Source: Sphaerisporangium sp. TRM90804 (GTDB lineage Bacteria; Actinomycetota; Actinomycetes; Streptosporangiales; Streptosporangiaceae). Taken from it: a stretch of DNA of 64,000 nucleotides. The stretch spans positions 62,001 to 126,000 of the forward strand of contig NZ_JARWAC010000019.1 of assembly GCF_029846175.1 (NCBI RefSeq). The letters run 5' to 3'. The position numbers and the translations under genes were made by a program. Below the pieces are notes generated by a model. That model did no database searches and was not told the DNA's origin. It saw only the letters and a list, made by a program, of their open reading frames with translations. Shown here piece after piece: positions 26,534 to 34,548 of the stretch (the stretch's first letter is position 1; each line of letters starts with the position of its first letter).

Positions 26534-27577
26534 TCAGGACGCCAGGTCTCTGACCTTCTCGACGAGCTTGACGCGCTCCTCGTGCGTGGCGGCGACCGGG
26601 GTGACGTTGACCGTCGTGACGCCCGACTCGCGCATCGCGGCGAGCCGCTCGCGGACGAAGCTCTCGGGCCCGACCAGCGACATCTTCTCCAGCAGCTCCG
26701 CGGGCACCAGGGCGGCGGCCTCGTCCTTCCTGCCCTCCAGGTACAGGTCCTGGATCCGCTCGGCCTCCTTCTCGTAGCCGTAGCGGCGGGCGAGGTCGTT
26801 GTAGAAGTTCCTGCCCCGGGCGCCCATGCCGCCGATGTACAGCGCCGCCATCGGCCGGCCCAGCTCCAGGATGCCCGCGACGTCGTCGCCGATCGCCAGG
26901 AAGGCCTGGGCGATGACGTCCAGTTCGCCCAGCTCCTGCGCCCGCTTGGCCTTGCCGGCCGCCAGCGAGGGGCCCCAGACCTCGGCCGCCTTCTCGGGCA
27001 CGTAGAAGATCGGCTCCCAGCCCTCGGCCAGCTCGGCGGTCAGCTCGACGTTCTTGGGGCCGATCGCCGCCACGACGATGGGGATGCGCGGGCGCACCAG
27101 CTTGTTGATCATCTTGAGCGGCTTGCCCAGGCCCGTGCCCTGACCGGCCGGCAGCGGCAGGTTGTAGTGGGCGCCCTGGTGGGTCACCCGCTCCCGGCGC
27201 CACACCTTGCGGCAGATCTCGATCACCTCGCGGGTGCGGGCCAGCGGCGCGGAGTACGGCACGCCGTGCCAGCCCTCGATCACCTGGGGGCCGGAGGCGC
27301 CGAGGCCGAGCACGAAGCGGCCGTCGGAGACGAAGTCCATGCCGGCGGCCGTCATGGCGAGCAGGGTGGGGGTGCGCGAATAGATCGGCAGGATGCCCGA
27401 GGCGATCTGCAGCCGCTCGGTGCGCGCGGCGATGTAGCCCATCTGGCTGACCGCGTCGAAGCCGTAGGCCTCGGCGACGAAGACGATCTCCAGCCCGACC
27501 TTCTCGTAGTCGGCCAGCTCCGCCACGGTGTCCTTGAAGCCCGTGCCGGCGTAGTTGAGAGCCATGCCGATGCGCAT
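26534..27577 (-). CDS. LLM-class F420-dependent oxidoreductase
   Basis: This 347-residue TIM-barrel protein belongs to the bacterial luciferase-like F420 subgroup: MRIGMALNYAGTGFKDTV, LEIVFVAEAYGFDAVSQMGY, LGLGASGPQVIEGWHG and ARPRIPIVVAAIGPKNVEL-type segments are typical of this MSMEG_2906/Rv0953-like set. The substrate is unknown. The ATG at 27577 has GGAAGG 7 nt upstream. It is convergent with tetR, and 55 nt separate it from the MobA-like gene upstream. Confidence 0.86.
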   Translation of the reverse strand: MRIGMALNYAGTGFKDTVAELADYEKVGLEIVFVAEAYGFDAVSQMGYIAARTERLQIASGILPIYSRTPTLLAMTAAGMDFVSDGRFVLGLGASGPQVIEGWHGVPYSAPLARTREVIEICRKVWRRERVTHQGAHYNLPLPAGQGTGLGKPLKMINKLVRPRIPIVVAAIGPKNVELTAELAEGWEPIFYVPEKAAEVWGPSLAAGKAKRAQELGELDVIAQAFLAIGDDVAGILELGRPMAALYIGGMGARGRNFYNDLARRYGYEKEAERIQDLYLEGRKDEAAALVPAELLEKMSLVGPESFVRERLAAMRESGVTTVNVTPVAATHEERVKLVEKVRDLAS

Positions 27578-27632
27578 CCCGCGTCCTTCCCGAAGCCGAC
27601 CGAATTTTGTTCCGGTGCGTGCGAGGAAAAGG

Positions 27633-28253
27633 CTACCGAGCGGCCGGGCCCTGGCCAACCCGCGGGTGCCCGGCCGCCGCTCGGGCGCGGGCGAGGTCGC
27701 CGGGGGTGTCGATGTCGGCGGGGTCGCCGACATCGTCGCAGGGCACGCCGGTGACCAGCTCGGGGTGGGCCCGCAGGAACGGCCGCGCCCCGACGTCCCC
27801 GGCCGCCAGCCTGCCGACCTCGCCGAAGTGCTCCCTGCCGATGAGCACGGGGTTGCGCGGGGCGCCGCCGTAGGTGGCCACGGCCACCGCCGCGCCGGCC
27901 TCGCGCGCGGCGACCAGCCGCCGCACGGCCTCGGCGGTGATCAGCGGCTGGTCGACCAGGGCGACGACGACGGCGTGCGCCGACAGGGGCAGGGCGTCCA
28001 GCCCGGCGCGCAGGGAGGAGCCCATGCCGGTCGCCCAGTCGGGGTTGCGCACCACCACCGCGCCGTGGACCTCGACGGTCACCGCGCCGAGCACGACCAC
28101 GACCGGGTGACAGCCGCCCTCGCGGAGCAGGCGCACCCCGCGCGCGGCCAGCGGCTCGCCGCCGAGCTCCACCGCCGCCTTCGGCGTTCCCAGCCGCGCG
28201 CCCGCGCCGGCCGCGAGCAGCAGCCCGGCGTACCCGGGCGCCGGCGCGCTCAC
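27633..28253 (-). CDS. MobA-like NTP-transferase (molybdenum cofactor cytidylyl/guanylyltransferase family)
   Basis: This 206-residue nucleotidyltransferase carries the sugar-nucleotide/MobA P-loop AGLLLAAGAGARLGTPKA, VALVDQPLI (metal-binding Asp), the GGAPRNPVLIGREHF motif and VPCDDVGDPADIDTPGDL at the C-terminus. Proteins of this type (MocA/CoxO-like) attach CMP or GMP to Moco for xanthine-dehydrogenase-family enzymes. The GTG at 28253 overlaps the xdhC stop (GTGA). It ends the maturation operon. Confidence 0.85.
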   Translation of the reverse strand: MSAPAPGYAGLLLAAGAGARLGTPKAAVELGGEPLAARGVRLLREGGCHPVVVVLGAVTVEVHGAVVVRNPDWATGMGSSLRAGLDALPLSAHAVVVALVDQPLITAEAVRRLVAAREAGAAVAVATYGGAPRNPVLIGREHFGEVGRLAAGDVGARPFLRAHPELVTGVPCDDVGDPADIDTPGDLARARAAAGHPRVGQGPAAR

Positions 28254-29362
28254 GGGGCCTCTTCCCCGGCCTCGCCGTGGATGCGGCCCCGGGTGTCGGT
28301 CAGCGACCGGCCCGAGCCGCCCCAGCGCAGGCGGATGAGCTCGGCCGCGATGGACACCGCCGTCTCCTCCGGGGTCCGCGCGCCGAGGTCGAGGCCGATG
28401 GGCGAGCGCAGCCGGGCGATCTGCTCCTCGGTCACGCCGGCCTCGCGCAGCCGCGCCAGCCGGTCCTCGTGGGTGCGGCGCGAGCCCATGGCGCCGACGT
28501 ACTGAGCGTCGGTGCGCAGCGCCACCTCCAGCAGCGGAACGTCGAACTTGGGGTCGTGGGTGAGCACGCAGATGACCGTGCGCTCGTCGACGTGGACCGT
28601 GGACAGGTAGTCGTGCGGCCACTTGACGACCACCTCGTCGGCGTCGGGGAACCGCTTGGGCGTTGCGAACACCGGGCGGGCGTCGCAGACCACGACGTGG
28701 TAGCCGAGGAACTTGCCGACGCGCGCGACGGCGGCGGCGAAGTCGATCGCGCCGAAGACCAGCATGCGCGGCGGCGGGGCGAAGGAGTGGACGAACACCG
28801 CCAGGTCGTCCAGGCGGCGCTCCCCCCGGGGCCCGTACCGGCGCACGCCGGTGAGGCCCTGGGCCAGCATGCCGCGCACGTCGTCGTCCACGGCGGCGTC
28901 GAGCCGGGCCGCGCCGAGCGACCCGGAGGTGCGATCGGGCCAGACGACCCTGCGCGCGCCCGTGCGCCCGGGCCCCGACATGATCGTCGCGACGGCCACC
29001 GGCTCCTGCCGCCGCACCGAGGCGGCGATCTCGCCCAGCTCGGGGAAGCTCTCGCGCGACACCGGCTCGACCAGGATGTCGATGATGCCGCCGCAGGTGA
29101 GGCCGACCGAGAACGCGTCGTCGTCGCTGACCCCGTACCTCTGGAGCACCGCGCGGTCCTCCTTGACGACCTCGCGCGCCAGCTCGTACACCGCGCCCTC
29201 CACGCAGCCGCCGGACACGCTGCCGACGGCCTCCTCCTCCAGCACCGCCATGGACGCCCCGGGCGGCCTCGGCGCGCTGCGGAAGGTGTCGACGACGGTG
29301 GCCAGGCCGAACCGCTCGCCGGCCTCCCACCACCGGACGATCTGCGAGAGCACGTCACGCAT
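28250..29362 (-). CDS. XdhC/CoxI family Moco sulfuration and insertion factor
   Basis: This 370-residue protein has the N-terminal XdhC_CoxI domain (VSGGCVEGAVYELAREVVKEDRA region, GLTCGGIIDILVEPV) and a C-terminal Rossmann domain (MLVFGAIDFAAAVARVGKFLGY) ending in YVGAMGSRRTHEDRL and GARTPEETAVSIAAEL. XdhC binds Moco, promotes its sulfuration and delivers it to molybdenum hydroxylases. The ATG start at 29362 overlaps the CoxE-like gene by 8 nt. Confidence 0.92.
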   Translation of the reverse strand: MRDVLSQIVRWWEAGERFGLATVVDTFRSAPRPPGASMAVLEEEAVGSVSGGCVEGAVYELAREVVKEDRAVLQRYGVSDDDAFSVGLTCGGIIDILVEPVSRESFPELGEIAASVRRQEPVAVATIMSGPGRTGARRVVWPDRTSGSLGAARLDAAVDDDVRGMLAQGLTGVRRYGPRGERRLDDLAVFVHSFAPPPRMLVFGAIDFAAAVARVGKFLGYHVVVCDARPVFATPKRFPDADEVVVKWPHDYLSTVHVDERTVICVLTHDPKFDVPLLEVALRTDAQYVGAMGSRRTHEDRLARLREAGVTEEQIARLRSPIGLDLGARTPEETAVSIAAELIRLRWGGSGRSLTDTRGRIHGEAGEEAP

Positions 29363-30584
29363 GGGCGAGCCTTTCCGCGAGTTCCTCGAAGGCCGCGAGG
29401 CTGTGCCCCGCCACGAAGGAGTCGACATGGGGCAGGGCGGCGCGCATGCCGCCGGTCAGCGGCTGATAGCCGTCGCGGCCCTTGTGGGGGTTGACCCACA
29501 CCACCCGGCGGGCGAGCCGCGACAGCCGGGCCATCTGCCGCCCGAGCAGGGCGGGGTCGCCGCGCTCCCAGCCGTCGGAGGCGATGACGACGACGGCGCC
29601 GCGCGCGCCGGAGCGCCGGTCGAGGAACGCCTTGAGCTCGTCGCCGAGCCGGGTGCCGCCGCTCCAGTCGGGGACGGCCGCCGACACCAGGCGCATGGCG
29701 GTGTCGGGGTCGCGGTGGCGCAGCTCGGCGGTGACGCGGGTGAGCCGGGTGCCCGCGCTGAAGACCTCGGTGGCGCGCGGCTCGCGGCGCACCAGCGCGT
29801 GGGCGAAGCGCAGGAGGGTGTCGGCGTAGGCGGCCATGGAGCCGCTGACGTCGACGATCAGCACGACGCGGCGCGGGCGCTCGCGGCGGGCCCGGCGGTA
29901 CAGGCGGGCGGTCTCGCCGCCCCTGCGCAGGGTCTCCCTGGTGGTGCGGCGGACGTCGAGCCGGCCGGCGCGCGCGGGGACGTACCGGCGGGAGCGCCGC
30001 TGCTCGCGGCGGGCGCGCAGCAGGGCGAGCATGCGGTTGACCTCGGCGCGCTCGGCGGCGGTCAGGCGGGCGACGTCGCGGTGCCGCAGCACCTCGGCGC
30101 GGGTGGCGGTGGCGGGCACGGCCTCGCCGGAATCGTCGTCGCGGCCCTCGGCGGAGTCCGGGGAGACGGTGTGCCGGGTGATCGTGATCGTCGTCGGCGC
30201 GCGCCGGGACGGGCGGGGGCGCTCGCCGCCGAAGTAGGCGGCGAAGCAGCGGTCGTAGCGCGGCAGGTCGTCGGGGCCGGCGCAGAGGGTCAGGCGCCCG
30301 GCCCAGTAGACCTGGCCGGGGTCGGCGGCGTCGACGTGGCGCAGGGCGAGCAGCAGGTTGCGCGTGCGCTCGTGGTCGGCCGCCACCCCCGCCGCGCGCA
30401 GCGTGCGGGCGAACCCGGTCATGGTCGCCGCGACCGCCGCCTCCCCCTCGGCCGCCCGGCCTTCCGCCCCAGCGGCGGGGCGGGGGCCGGCGCCGGAGGG
30501 CGGCGGCGCGCCGTGGCCGCGGGCGGGCGGGGCCGCGGGGGCGCCGTTCGGCGGGATGGCGTGCGGGGTCGTGCCGTCAGCCAT
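29355..30584 (-). CDS. VWA domain CoxE-like protein
   Basis: This 409-residue protein begins with a ~55-residue Pro/Ala-rich region, then a CoxE-type helical domain and a C-terminal von Willebrand A domain with the MIDAS motif VDVSGSMAAYADT, the TRLGDEL threonine and SDGWERGD. CoxE works with the MoxR-like AAA protein CoxD to mature the [CuSMoO2] centre of CO dehydrogenase or related enzymes. The ATG at 30584 overlaps the upstream ATPase by 8 nt. Confidence 0.9.
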   Translation of the reverse strand: MADGTTPHAIPPNGAPAAPPARGHGAPPPSGAGPRPAAGAEGRAAEGEAAVAATMTGFARTLRAAGVAADHERTRNLLLALRHVDAADPGQVYWAGRLTLCAGPDDLPRYDRCFAAYFGGERPRPSRRAPTTITITRHTVSPDSAEGRDDDSGEAVPATATRAEVLRHRDVARLTAAERAEVNRMLALLRARREQRRSRRYVPARAGRLDVRRTTRETLRRGGETARLYRRARRERPRRVVLIVDVSGSMAAYADTLLRFAHALVRREPRATEVFSAGTRLTRVTAELRHRDPDTAMRLVSAAVPDWSGGTRLGDELKAFLDRRSGARGAVVVIASDGWERGDPALLGRQMARLSRLARRVVWVNPHKGRDGYQPLTGGMRAALPHVDSFVAGHSLAAFEELAERLAHA

Positions 30585-31464
30585 GGCGCAGCAGGCCGTT
30601 CTGGAGGACGGCCTCCTGGTCCTCCCGGTATTTGAGCACCGCGCCCAGGGTGGTCGCGGCCAGATCGGGGTCGAGGTCGCGGGCGCCGAGCGTGAGCAGG
30701 GCCTCGGCCCAGTCGAGGGTCTCGGCGACGCCGGGCGGCTTGACCAGGCCCGCGTCGCGCAGGCGCCCGGCGGCGCGCGCGACCTGGGTCGCCAAGGCCT
30801 CCGTGCAGGCGGGCAGGCGGCGCAGCAGGATCGCGACCTCGCGGTCGAACGGCGGGTGCTCCAGCCAGTGGTAGAGGCAGCGGCGCTTGAGGGCGTCGTG
30901 GACGTCGCGGGTGCGGTTGGAGGTGACGACCACCACCGGGGGCGTCGGGGCGCTGATCGTGCCGAGCTCGGGGATGGAGATGGTGAAGTCGGACAGCACC
31001 TCCAGCAGGAACGCCTCGAACTCGTCGTCGGCACGGTCGACCTCGTCGACCAGCAGCACGCTGGGCCGGGTCTCCAGTGCCTTCAGCAGCGGGCGGGCGA
31101 TGAGGAAGCGCCGGTCGTACAGCTCGCCCTCCAGGCGCGCGGCGTCGGTGGCGCCGGTGGCCTCGGCGGCCTTCAGGTGCAGGAGCTGGCGGGGGAAGTC
31201 CCAGTCGTAGAGGGCCTGGGCGGCGTCGAGGCCCTCGTAGCACTGCAGGCGGATGAGCGGGGCGCCGAGCACGGCGGCGAGGGTCTTGGCCAGCTCGGTC
31301 TTTCCGACCCCGGCCTCGCCCTCCAGGAACAGCGGGCGGCCCATCTTCAGCGCCAGGAAGCACGCGGTGGCCAGCCCCGGGTCGGCCAGGTAGGCCCGCG
31401 CGTCGAGCAGCTCGGCCAACTGAGCCGGAGTCGTGATCTCCGACGCCCGGGGTGCGCTCTCCAC
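30577..31464 (-). CDS. MoxR/CoxD-like AAA+ ATPase
   Basis: This 295-residue AAA+ protein has Walker A (LFLEGEAGVGKTELAKTLA), Walker B (PSVLLVDEVDRADDEFEAFLLE), sensor 1 (VVVTSNRTRDVHDALKRRCLYHW) and a CoxD-like opening (SEITTPAQLAELLDARAYLADP). It is the first gene of the four-gene maturation operon. The GTG at 31464 has TAATCT exactly at -12 to -7 (31476-31471), again suggesting a leaderless transcript. No CO dehydrogenase or xanthine dehydrogenase subunits are in this window. Confidence 0.9.
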   Translation of the reverse strand: MESAPRASEITTPAQLAELLDARAYLADPGLATACFLALKMGRPLFLEGEAGVGKTELAKTLAAVLGAPLIRLQCYEGLDAAQALYDWDFPRQLLHLKAAEATGATDAARLEGELYDRRFLIARPLLKALETRPSVLLVDEVDRADDEFEAFLLEVLSDFTISIPELGTISAPTPPVVVVTSNRTRDVHDALKRRCLYHWLEHPPFDREVAILLRRLPACTEALATQVARAAGRLRDAGLVKPPGVAETLDWAEALLTLGARDLDPDLAATTLGAVLKYREDQEAVLQNGLLRHG

Positions 31465-31509
31465 CCCCTCAGATTACGCGCGTCCCGAGACCGCGGCGCC
31501 GAGCGCGCG

Positions 31510-31847
31510 ATCCGGGGCGGGCGGCCGAAGCAGGTGACCAGCACGGGCCGCCGAGGCGGGCGACCGAGACACACGGTCGAGGCGGGTGGCCGGGACGGGC
31601 GGCCGAGACGCGCGGTCGGGACGCGCGGTCGGGACGCGCGGTCGGGACGCGCGGTCGGGACGCGCGGTCGGGACGCGCGGTCGGAGTGGGTGGTCGGAGT
31701 GGGTGGTCGGAGTGGGTGGTCGAGACACGCGGCCGGGACGGGCGGTCGAGCCGGGTGGACCAGACGGGTGGACCAGACGCACGTCCAGGACGCATGGCCG
31801 GGACGGGCGGCCGGAGTGGGTGGCCGAGACGCGCGGTCGGGGCGGGG
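31510..31847. repeat. 13-bp minisatellite, at least 25 units
   Basis: From 31523 to 31847 the sequence is exactly 25 consecutive 13-mers of consensus GGYCGRGACGSGY; 31510-31522 is a more degenerate further unit. Five identical GGTCGGGACGCGC units occupy 31614-31678, and three identical GGTCGGAGTGGGT units 31679-31717. The period is not a multiple of three, so no protein frame is kept, although every frame stays open by composition. The array lies between the divergent AAA ATPase and sulfonate transporter genes. Confidence 0.95.
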
Positions 31848-31874
31848 GCGGGTGAAGCACCCCCTCAGGAGGTT

Positions 31875-31910
31875 ATTACCTATTGACCTAGTAGGAAATG
31901 TAGGTAATGC
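31875..31910 (+). promoter_or_regulatory. Promoter region and inverted repeat before the sulfonate operon
   Basis: In a short AT-richer stretch, ATTACCTA (31875-31882) and its exact complement TAGGTAAT (31901-31908) are 18 nt apart. TTGACC (31883-31888) lies between them, and TAATGC (31905-31910) follows after 16 nt as a weak -10. A regulator binding both arms would sit over the promoter. The identity of that regulator is unknown; a sulfur-responsive factor is a guess from the operon content. Confidence 0.55.
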
Positions 31911-31951
31911 TGCGTCCACATGGCCCATGACGAACCGTGCGAGGTGGCTTG

Positions 31952-32818
31952 ATGACCTCACCCCCTCTCAGCCTTCAGACGGCGGGCGAGGCGGTGCCGC
32001 TCGACTCCACGCGGTCGCGGGAGCATCCGGCGCGGCGCCGGCCCGCCCGCGCGCCGCGCGGCTCGGCGGCGGGGAAGCGCTGGGTGAGCCCGCTCGCGGC
32101 GCTCGCCCTGTGGCAGGTGGCCAGCGCCACCGGGCTGCTGCCCGACCGGCTGCTGGCCGCGCCCACCACGATCGCCGCCACCGCCGTCGAGCTGGTCTCC
32201 GACGGCACGCTGCCCACCGCCATCGCCGTCTCGCTCCAGCGGGTCGCCGCCGGGTTCGCCCTGGGAGGGGCCGCGGGGGTGTTGCTGGCCCTGGCGGCCG
32301 GCCTGAGCCGCGCCGGCGAGAGCGCGGTCGACCCGATCATGCAGATGCTGCGCGCCCTGCCGTTCTTCGGGCTCATCCCGCTGTTCATCCTGTGGTTCGG
32401 CATCGGCGAGACTCCCAAGGTCACCCTGGTGGCGCTCGCGGTGTCCTTCCCGCTCTACCTGAACACCTTCGCCGGCATCCGCAACGTGGACGGCAGGCTC
32501 GCCGAGCTCGGCACCACGCTCAAGCTCGGGCGCGCCGGGCTGATCCGCCACATCGTGCTGCCCGGCGCGCTCCCCCAGACCCTCGTCGGGCTCCGGCAGA
32601 GCCTCGGCGTGGCCTGGCTGGCCCTCATCGTGGCCGAGCAGGTCAACGCCGACGCCGGCCTCGGCTTCATGATCAACGACGCCCGCGAGTTCCTGCGCAC
32701 GGACGTCATCGTGGTGGGACTGCTGGTGTACAGCGCGCTGGGCCTGATCACCGACGCCGTCGTGCGGCTTCTGGAACGGAGGGCGCTGTCATGGCGGCGC
32801 GGGTTTCTCAGCGAGTAG
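31952..32818 (+). CDS. ssuC: Sulfonate-type ABC transporter permease
   Basis: This 288-residue BPD_transp_1 permease has a ~50-residue polar N-terminus and six hydrophobic segments. The EAA-type loop is seen in LAELGTTLKLGRAGLIRHIVLPGALPQ-like order around residues 185-215, followed by LRQSLGVAWLALIVAEQ, typical of the SsuC/TauC group. The ATG at 31952 has GAGGTGG upstream. It overlaps the ATPase gene by 28 nt. The operon order permease-ATPase-binding protein-monooxygenase supports sulfonate uptake. Confidence 0.88.
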   Translation: MTSPPLSLQTAGEAVPLDSTRSREHPARRRPARAPRGSAAGKRWVSPLAALALWQVASATGLLPDRLLAAPTTIAATAVELVSDGTLPTAIAVSLQRVAAGFALGGAAGVLLALAAGLSRAGESAVDPIMQMLRALPFFGLIPLFILWFGIGETPKVTLVALAVSFPLYLNTFAGIRNVDGRLAELGTTLKLGRAGLIRHIVLPGALPQTLVGLRQSLGVAWLALIVAEQVNADAGLGFMINDAREFLRTDVIVVGLLVYSALGLITDAVVRLLERRALSWRRGFLSE

Positions 32819-33516
32819 CCGGGGTGCGGGGCCTGACCAAGAGGTTCGGCGAACGCACCGTGCTCTCCGGGCTCGACCTGGACGTCCGGGGCGGCGAGTT
32901 CATCGCCCTGCTCGGGCGCAGCGGTTCGGGCAAGTCCACGCTGCTGCGCGCCCTGGCCGGCCTGGACCGCGACGTCCGGGGAGAGCTGGACGTCACCGGG
33001 TCGGTGTCGGTCGCGTTCCAGGAGCCACGGCTGGTGCCGTGGAAGCGCGTCGGCGCCAACGTCGCCCTCGGGCTCACCGGCCCGGACGTCGAGGAGCGTG
33101 CGGCACGCGCGCTCGCCGAGGTCGGCCTGACCGAGCGGGCCGGCGCCTGGCCGCTGACGCTGTCGGGCGGCGAGGCGCAGCGGGCCAGCCTGGCGCGCGC
33201 CCTGGTGCGCGAGCCCGCGCTGCTGCTGCTCGACGAGCCGTTCAGCGCGCTGGACGCGCTCACCCGCATCACCGTGCACCAGCTCGTCCTGCGGCTGTGG
33301 GCGGCGCACCGCCCGGCCGTCCTGCTGGTCACCCACGACGTCGACGAGGCCCTGCTGCTCGCCGACCGCGTGCTGGTGCTCGACGAGGGCCGCATCGACC
33401 ACGAGGCGGCGATCGGCGCGCCCCGTCCCCGCCACCGCGACCACCCCGAACTGGTCTCCCTGCGAGACCGCCTGCTCGCCGCCCTCGGCGTGACCCTGGA
33501 GGAAGAGAACCCATGA
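32791..33516 (+). CDS. ssuB: Sulfonate-type ABC transporter ATPase
   Basis: This 241-residue ABC ATPase contains Walker A (LLGRSGSGKSTLLRAL), the Q-loop (VAFQEPRLVPWKRV), the signature LSGGEAQRASLARALV, Walker B (LLLLDEPFSALDALTR) and the H-loop (LLVTHDVDEALLLADR). The QEPRLVPW stretch is characteristic of nitrate/sulfonate/taurine importers. The ATG at 32791 has GGAGGG 7 nt upstream. Its TGA overlaps the start of a 13-codon reading frame. Confidence 0.9.
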   Translation: MAARVSQRVAGVRGLTKRFGERTVLSGLDLDVRGGEFIALLGRSGSGKSTLLRALAGLDRDVRGELDVTGSVSVAFQEPRLVPWKRVGANVALGLTGPDVEERAARALAEVGLTERAGAWPLTLSGGEAQRASLARALVREPALLLLDEPFSALDALTRITVHQLVLRLWAAHRPAVLLVTHDVDEALLLADRVLVLDEGRIDHEAAIGAPRPRHRDHPELVSLRDRLLAALGVTLEEENP

Positions 33517-33554
33517 CCGCCGCGACCGGCACGCCGCCGGAGGCACCACGATGA
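33513..33554 (+). CDS. Candidate 13-residue coupled peptide MTAATGTPPEAPR
   Basis: An ATG at 33513 overlaps the ATPase stop (ATGA), with GGAGG 10 nt upstream. It runs 13 codons and ends in a TGA that overlaps the binding-protein ATG at 33551 (ATGA). It thus fills exactly the gap between the two genes. It may be a real peptide, or only a device that keeps ribosomes moving to the next start. No homology is recognisable at this length. Confidence 0.4.
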   Translation: MTAATGTPPEAPR

Positions 33555-34546
33555 TCGCCAAGCTCGCGCGGATACTCGGGGCGGCCGGCCTGGCCGCGGC
33601 CCTGGCCGCCTGCGGGGGCGGCGCGCAGAGCGCCGCGCCGGCCGGGGCGGCGGGCGAGCCGTCGCGGGTGACCCTGCGGGTCGGCGACCAGAAAGCCGGC
33701 TCCCAGGTGCTCCTGCGGGCCGCCGGCGAGCTGGACGGGCTGCCCTACGAGATCACCTGGGCCCAGTTCACCTCAGGCCCCCCGCTACTGGAGGCCGTCA
33801 ACGCCGGCGGCGTCGACATCGGCGGGGTGGGCAACACCCCGCCGATCTTCGCGGCGGCGGCCCGTTCGAAGATCGCGGTGGTGGCGGCCGACCGGCAGAG
33901 CGTCCACGGCCAGGCCGTCGTCGTGCCGCCCGGATCGCCCATCACGGCCCCCGCCCAGCTCAAGGGGAAGCGGATCGCCGTGGCCAAGGGCAGCTCGGCG
34001 CACTACCACCTGCTCGCGGTGCTGAAGAAGGAGAACCTCTCCTTCGACGACATCACCGTCAACTACCTGCAACCGGCCGACGCCCTGGCGGCGTTCAGCT
34101 CCGGGCGCCTGGACGCCTGGGCCATCTGGGACCCCTACACCTCGCAGGCCCGCCTCTCGAACCAGGCGAAGCTCCTGCTGGACGGCGACGGCTACGTCAA
34201 CGGCTACAACTTCCAGGTGGCCGGGCAGGAGGCGCTCGCCGACTCCGGCAAGGCCGCCGCCATCCGGGACTACATCGCCCGCCTGCAGCGCGCCAAGATC
34301 TGGGCCAACACCCACCAGAAGGAGTGGGCGCGGGTCTGGTCGCAGGAGACGGGCCTGCCCGGGGAGGTCACGCTGGCGGCCGCCGCCAACCGCACCACCA
34401 CGCCGGTCCAGATCGACGACGCCCTGGTGGCCTCCGAGCAGGAGATGGCGGACGCCTTCTCGGCGGAGGGGCTGCTCCCGGGGAGGATCACGTTCGCCGA
34501 CTTCGCGGACCGCCGGTTCAACGACCTCGTCAAGAAGGACACCTGA
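33551..34546 (+). CDS. ssuA: Sulfonate ABC transporter substrate-binding lipoprotein
   Basis: This 331-residue protein has a lipoprotein signal with lipobox LAAC (Cys21), followed by an SsuA/THI5-like periplasmic-binding fold: VDIGGVGNTPPIFAAAA, LKGKRIAVAKGSSAHYHLLAVL, FSSGRLDAWAIWDPYTSQA and NGYNFQVAGQEAL are typical of aliphatic sulfonate binding proteins. It is anchored outside the membrane and delivers substrate to the permease. GGAGG lies 7 nt before the ATG. Confidence 0.9.
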   Translation: MIAKLARILGAAGLAAALAACGGGAQSAAPAGAAGEPSRVTLRVGDQKAGSQVLLRAAGELDGLPYEITWAQFTSGPPLLEAVNAGGVDIGGVGNTPPIFAAAARSKIAVVAADRQSVHGQAVVVPPGSPITAPAQLKGKRIAVAKGSSAHYHLLAVLKKENLSFDDITVNYLQPADALAAFSSGRLDAWAIWDPYTSQARLSNQAKLLLDGDGYVNGYNFQVAGQEALADSGKAAAIRDYIARLQRAKIWANTHQKEWARVWSQETGLPGEVTLAAAANRTTTPVQIDDALVASEQEMADAFSAEGLLPGRITFADFADRRFNDLVKKDT

Positions 34547-34548
34547 CC

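Noticed and set aside
31510-31847. 13-bp array as a CRISPR array
   Set aside because: Units are only 13 bp with no unique spacers between them, and no cas genes are present. It is a contiguous minisatellite.
31469-31961. Open frames across the minisatellite as proteins (Arg/Gly/Pro repeats)
   Set aside because: All six frames are open because of base composition. The 13-bp period shifts frame every unit, so no coding selection is visible.
30358-32790. Long plus-strand frame running into ssuB
   Set aside because: It is antisense to the CoxD/CoxE-like genes, then crosses the minisatellite and the ssuC gene in the wrong frame. ssuB starts at 32791.
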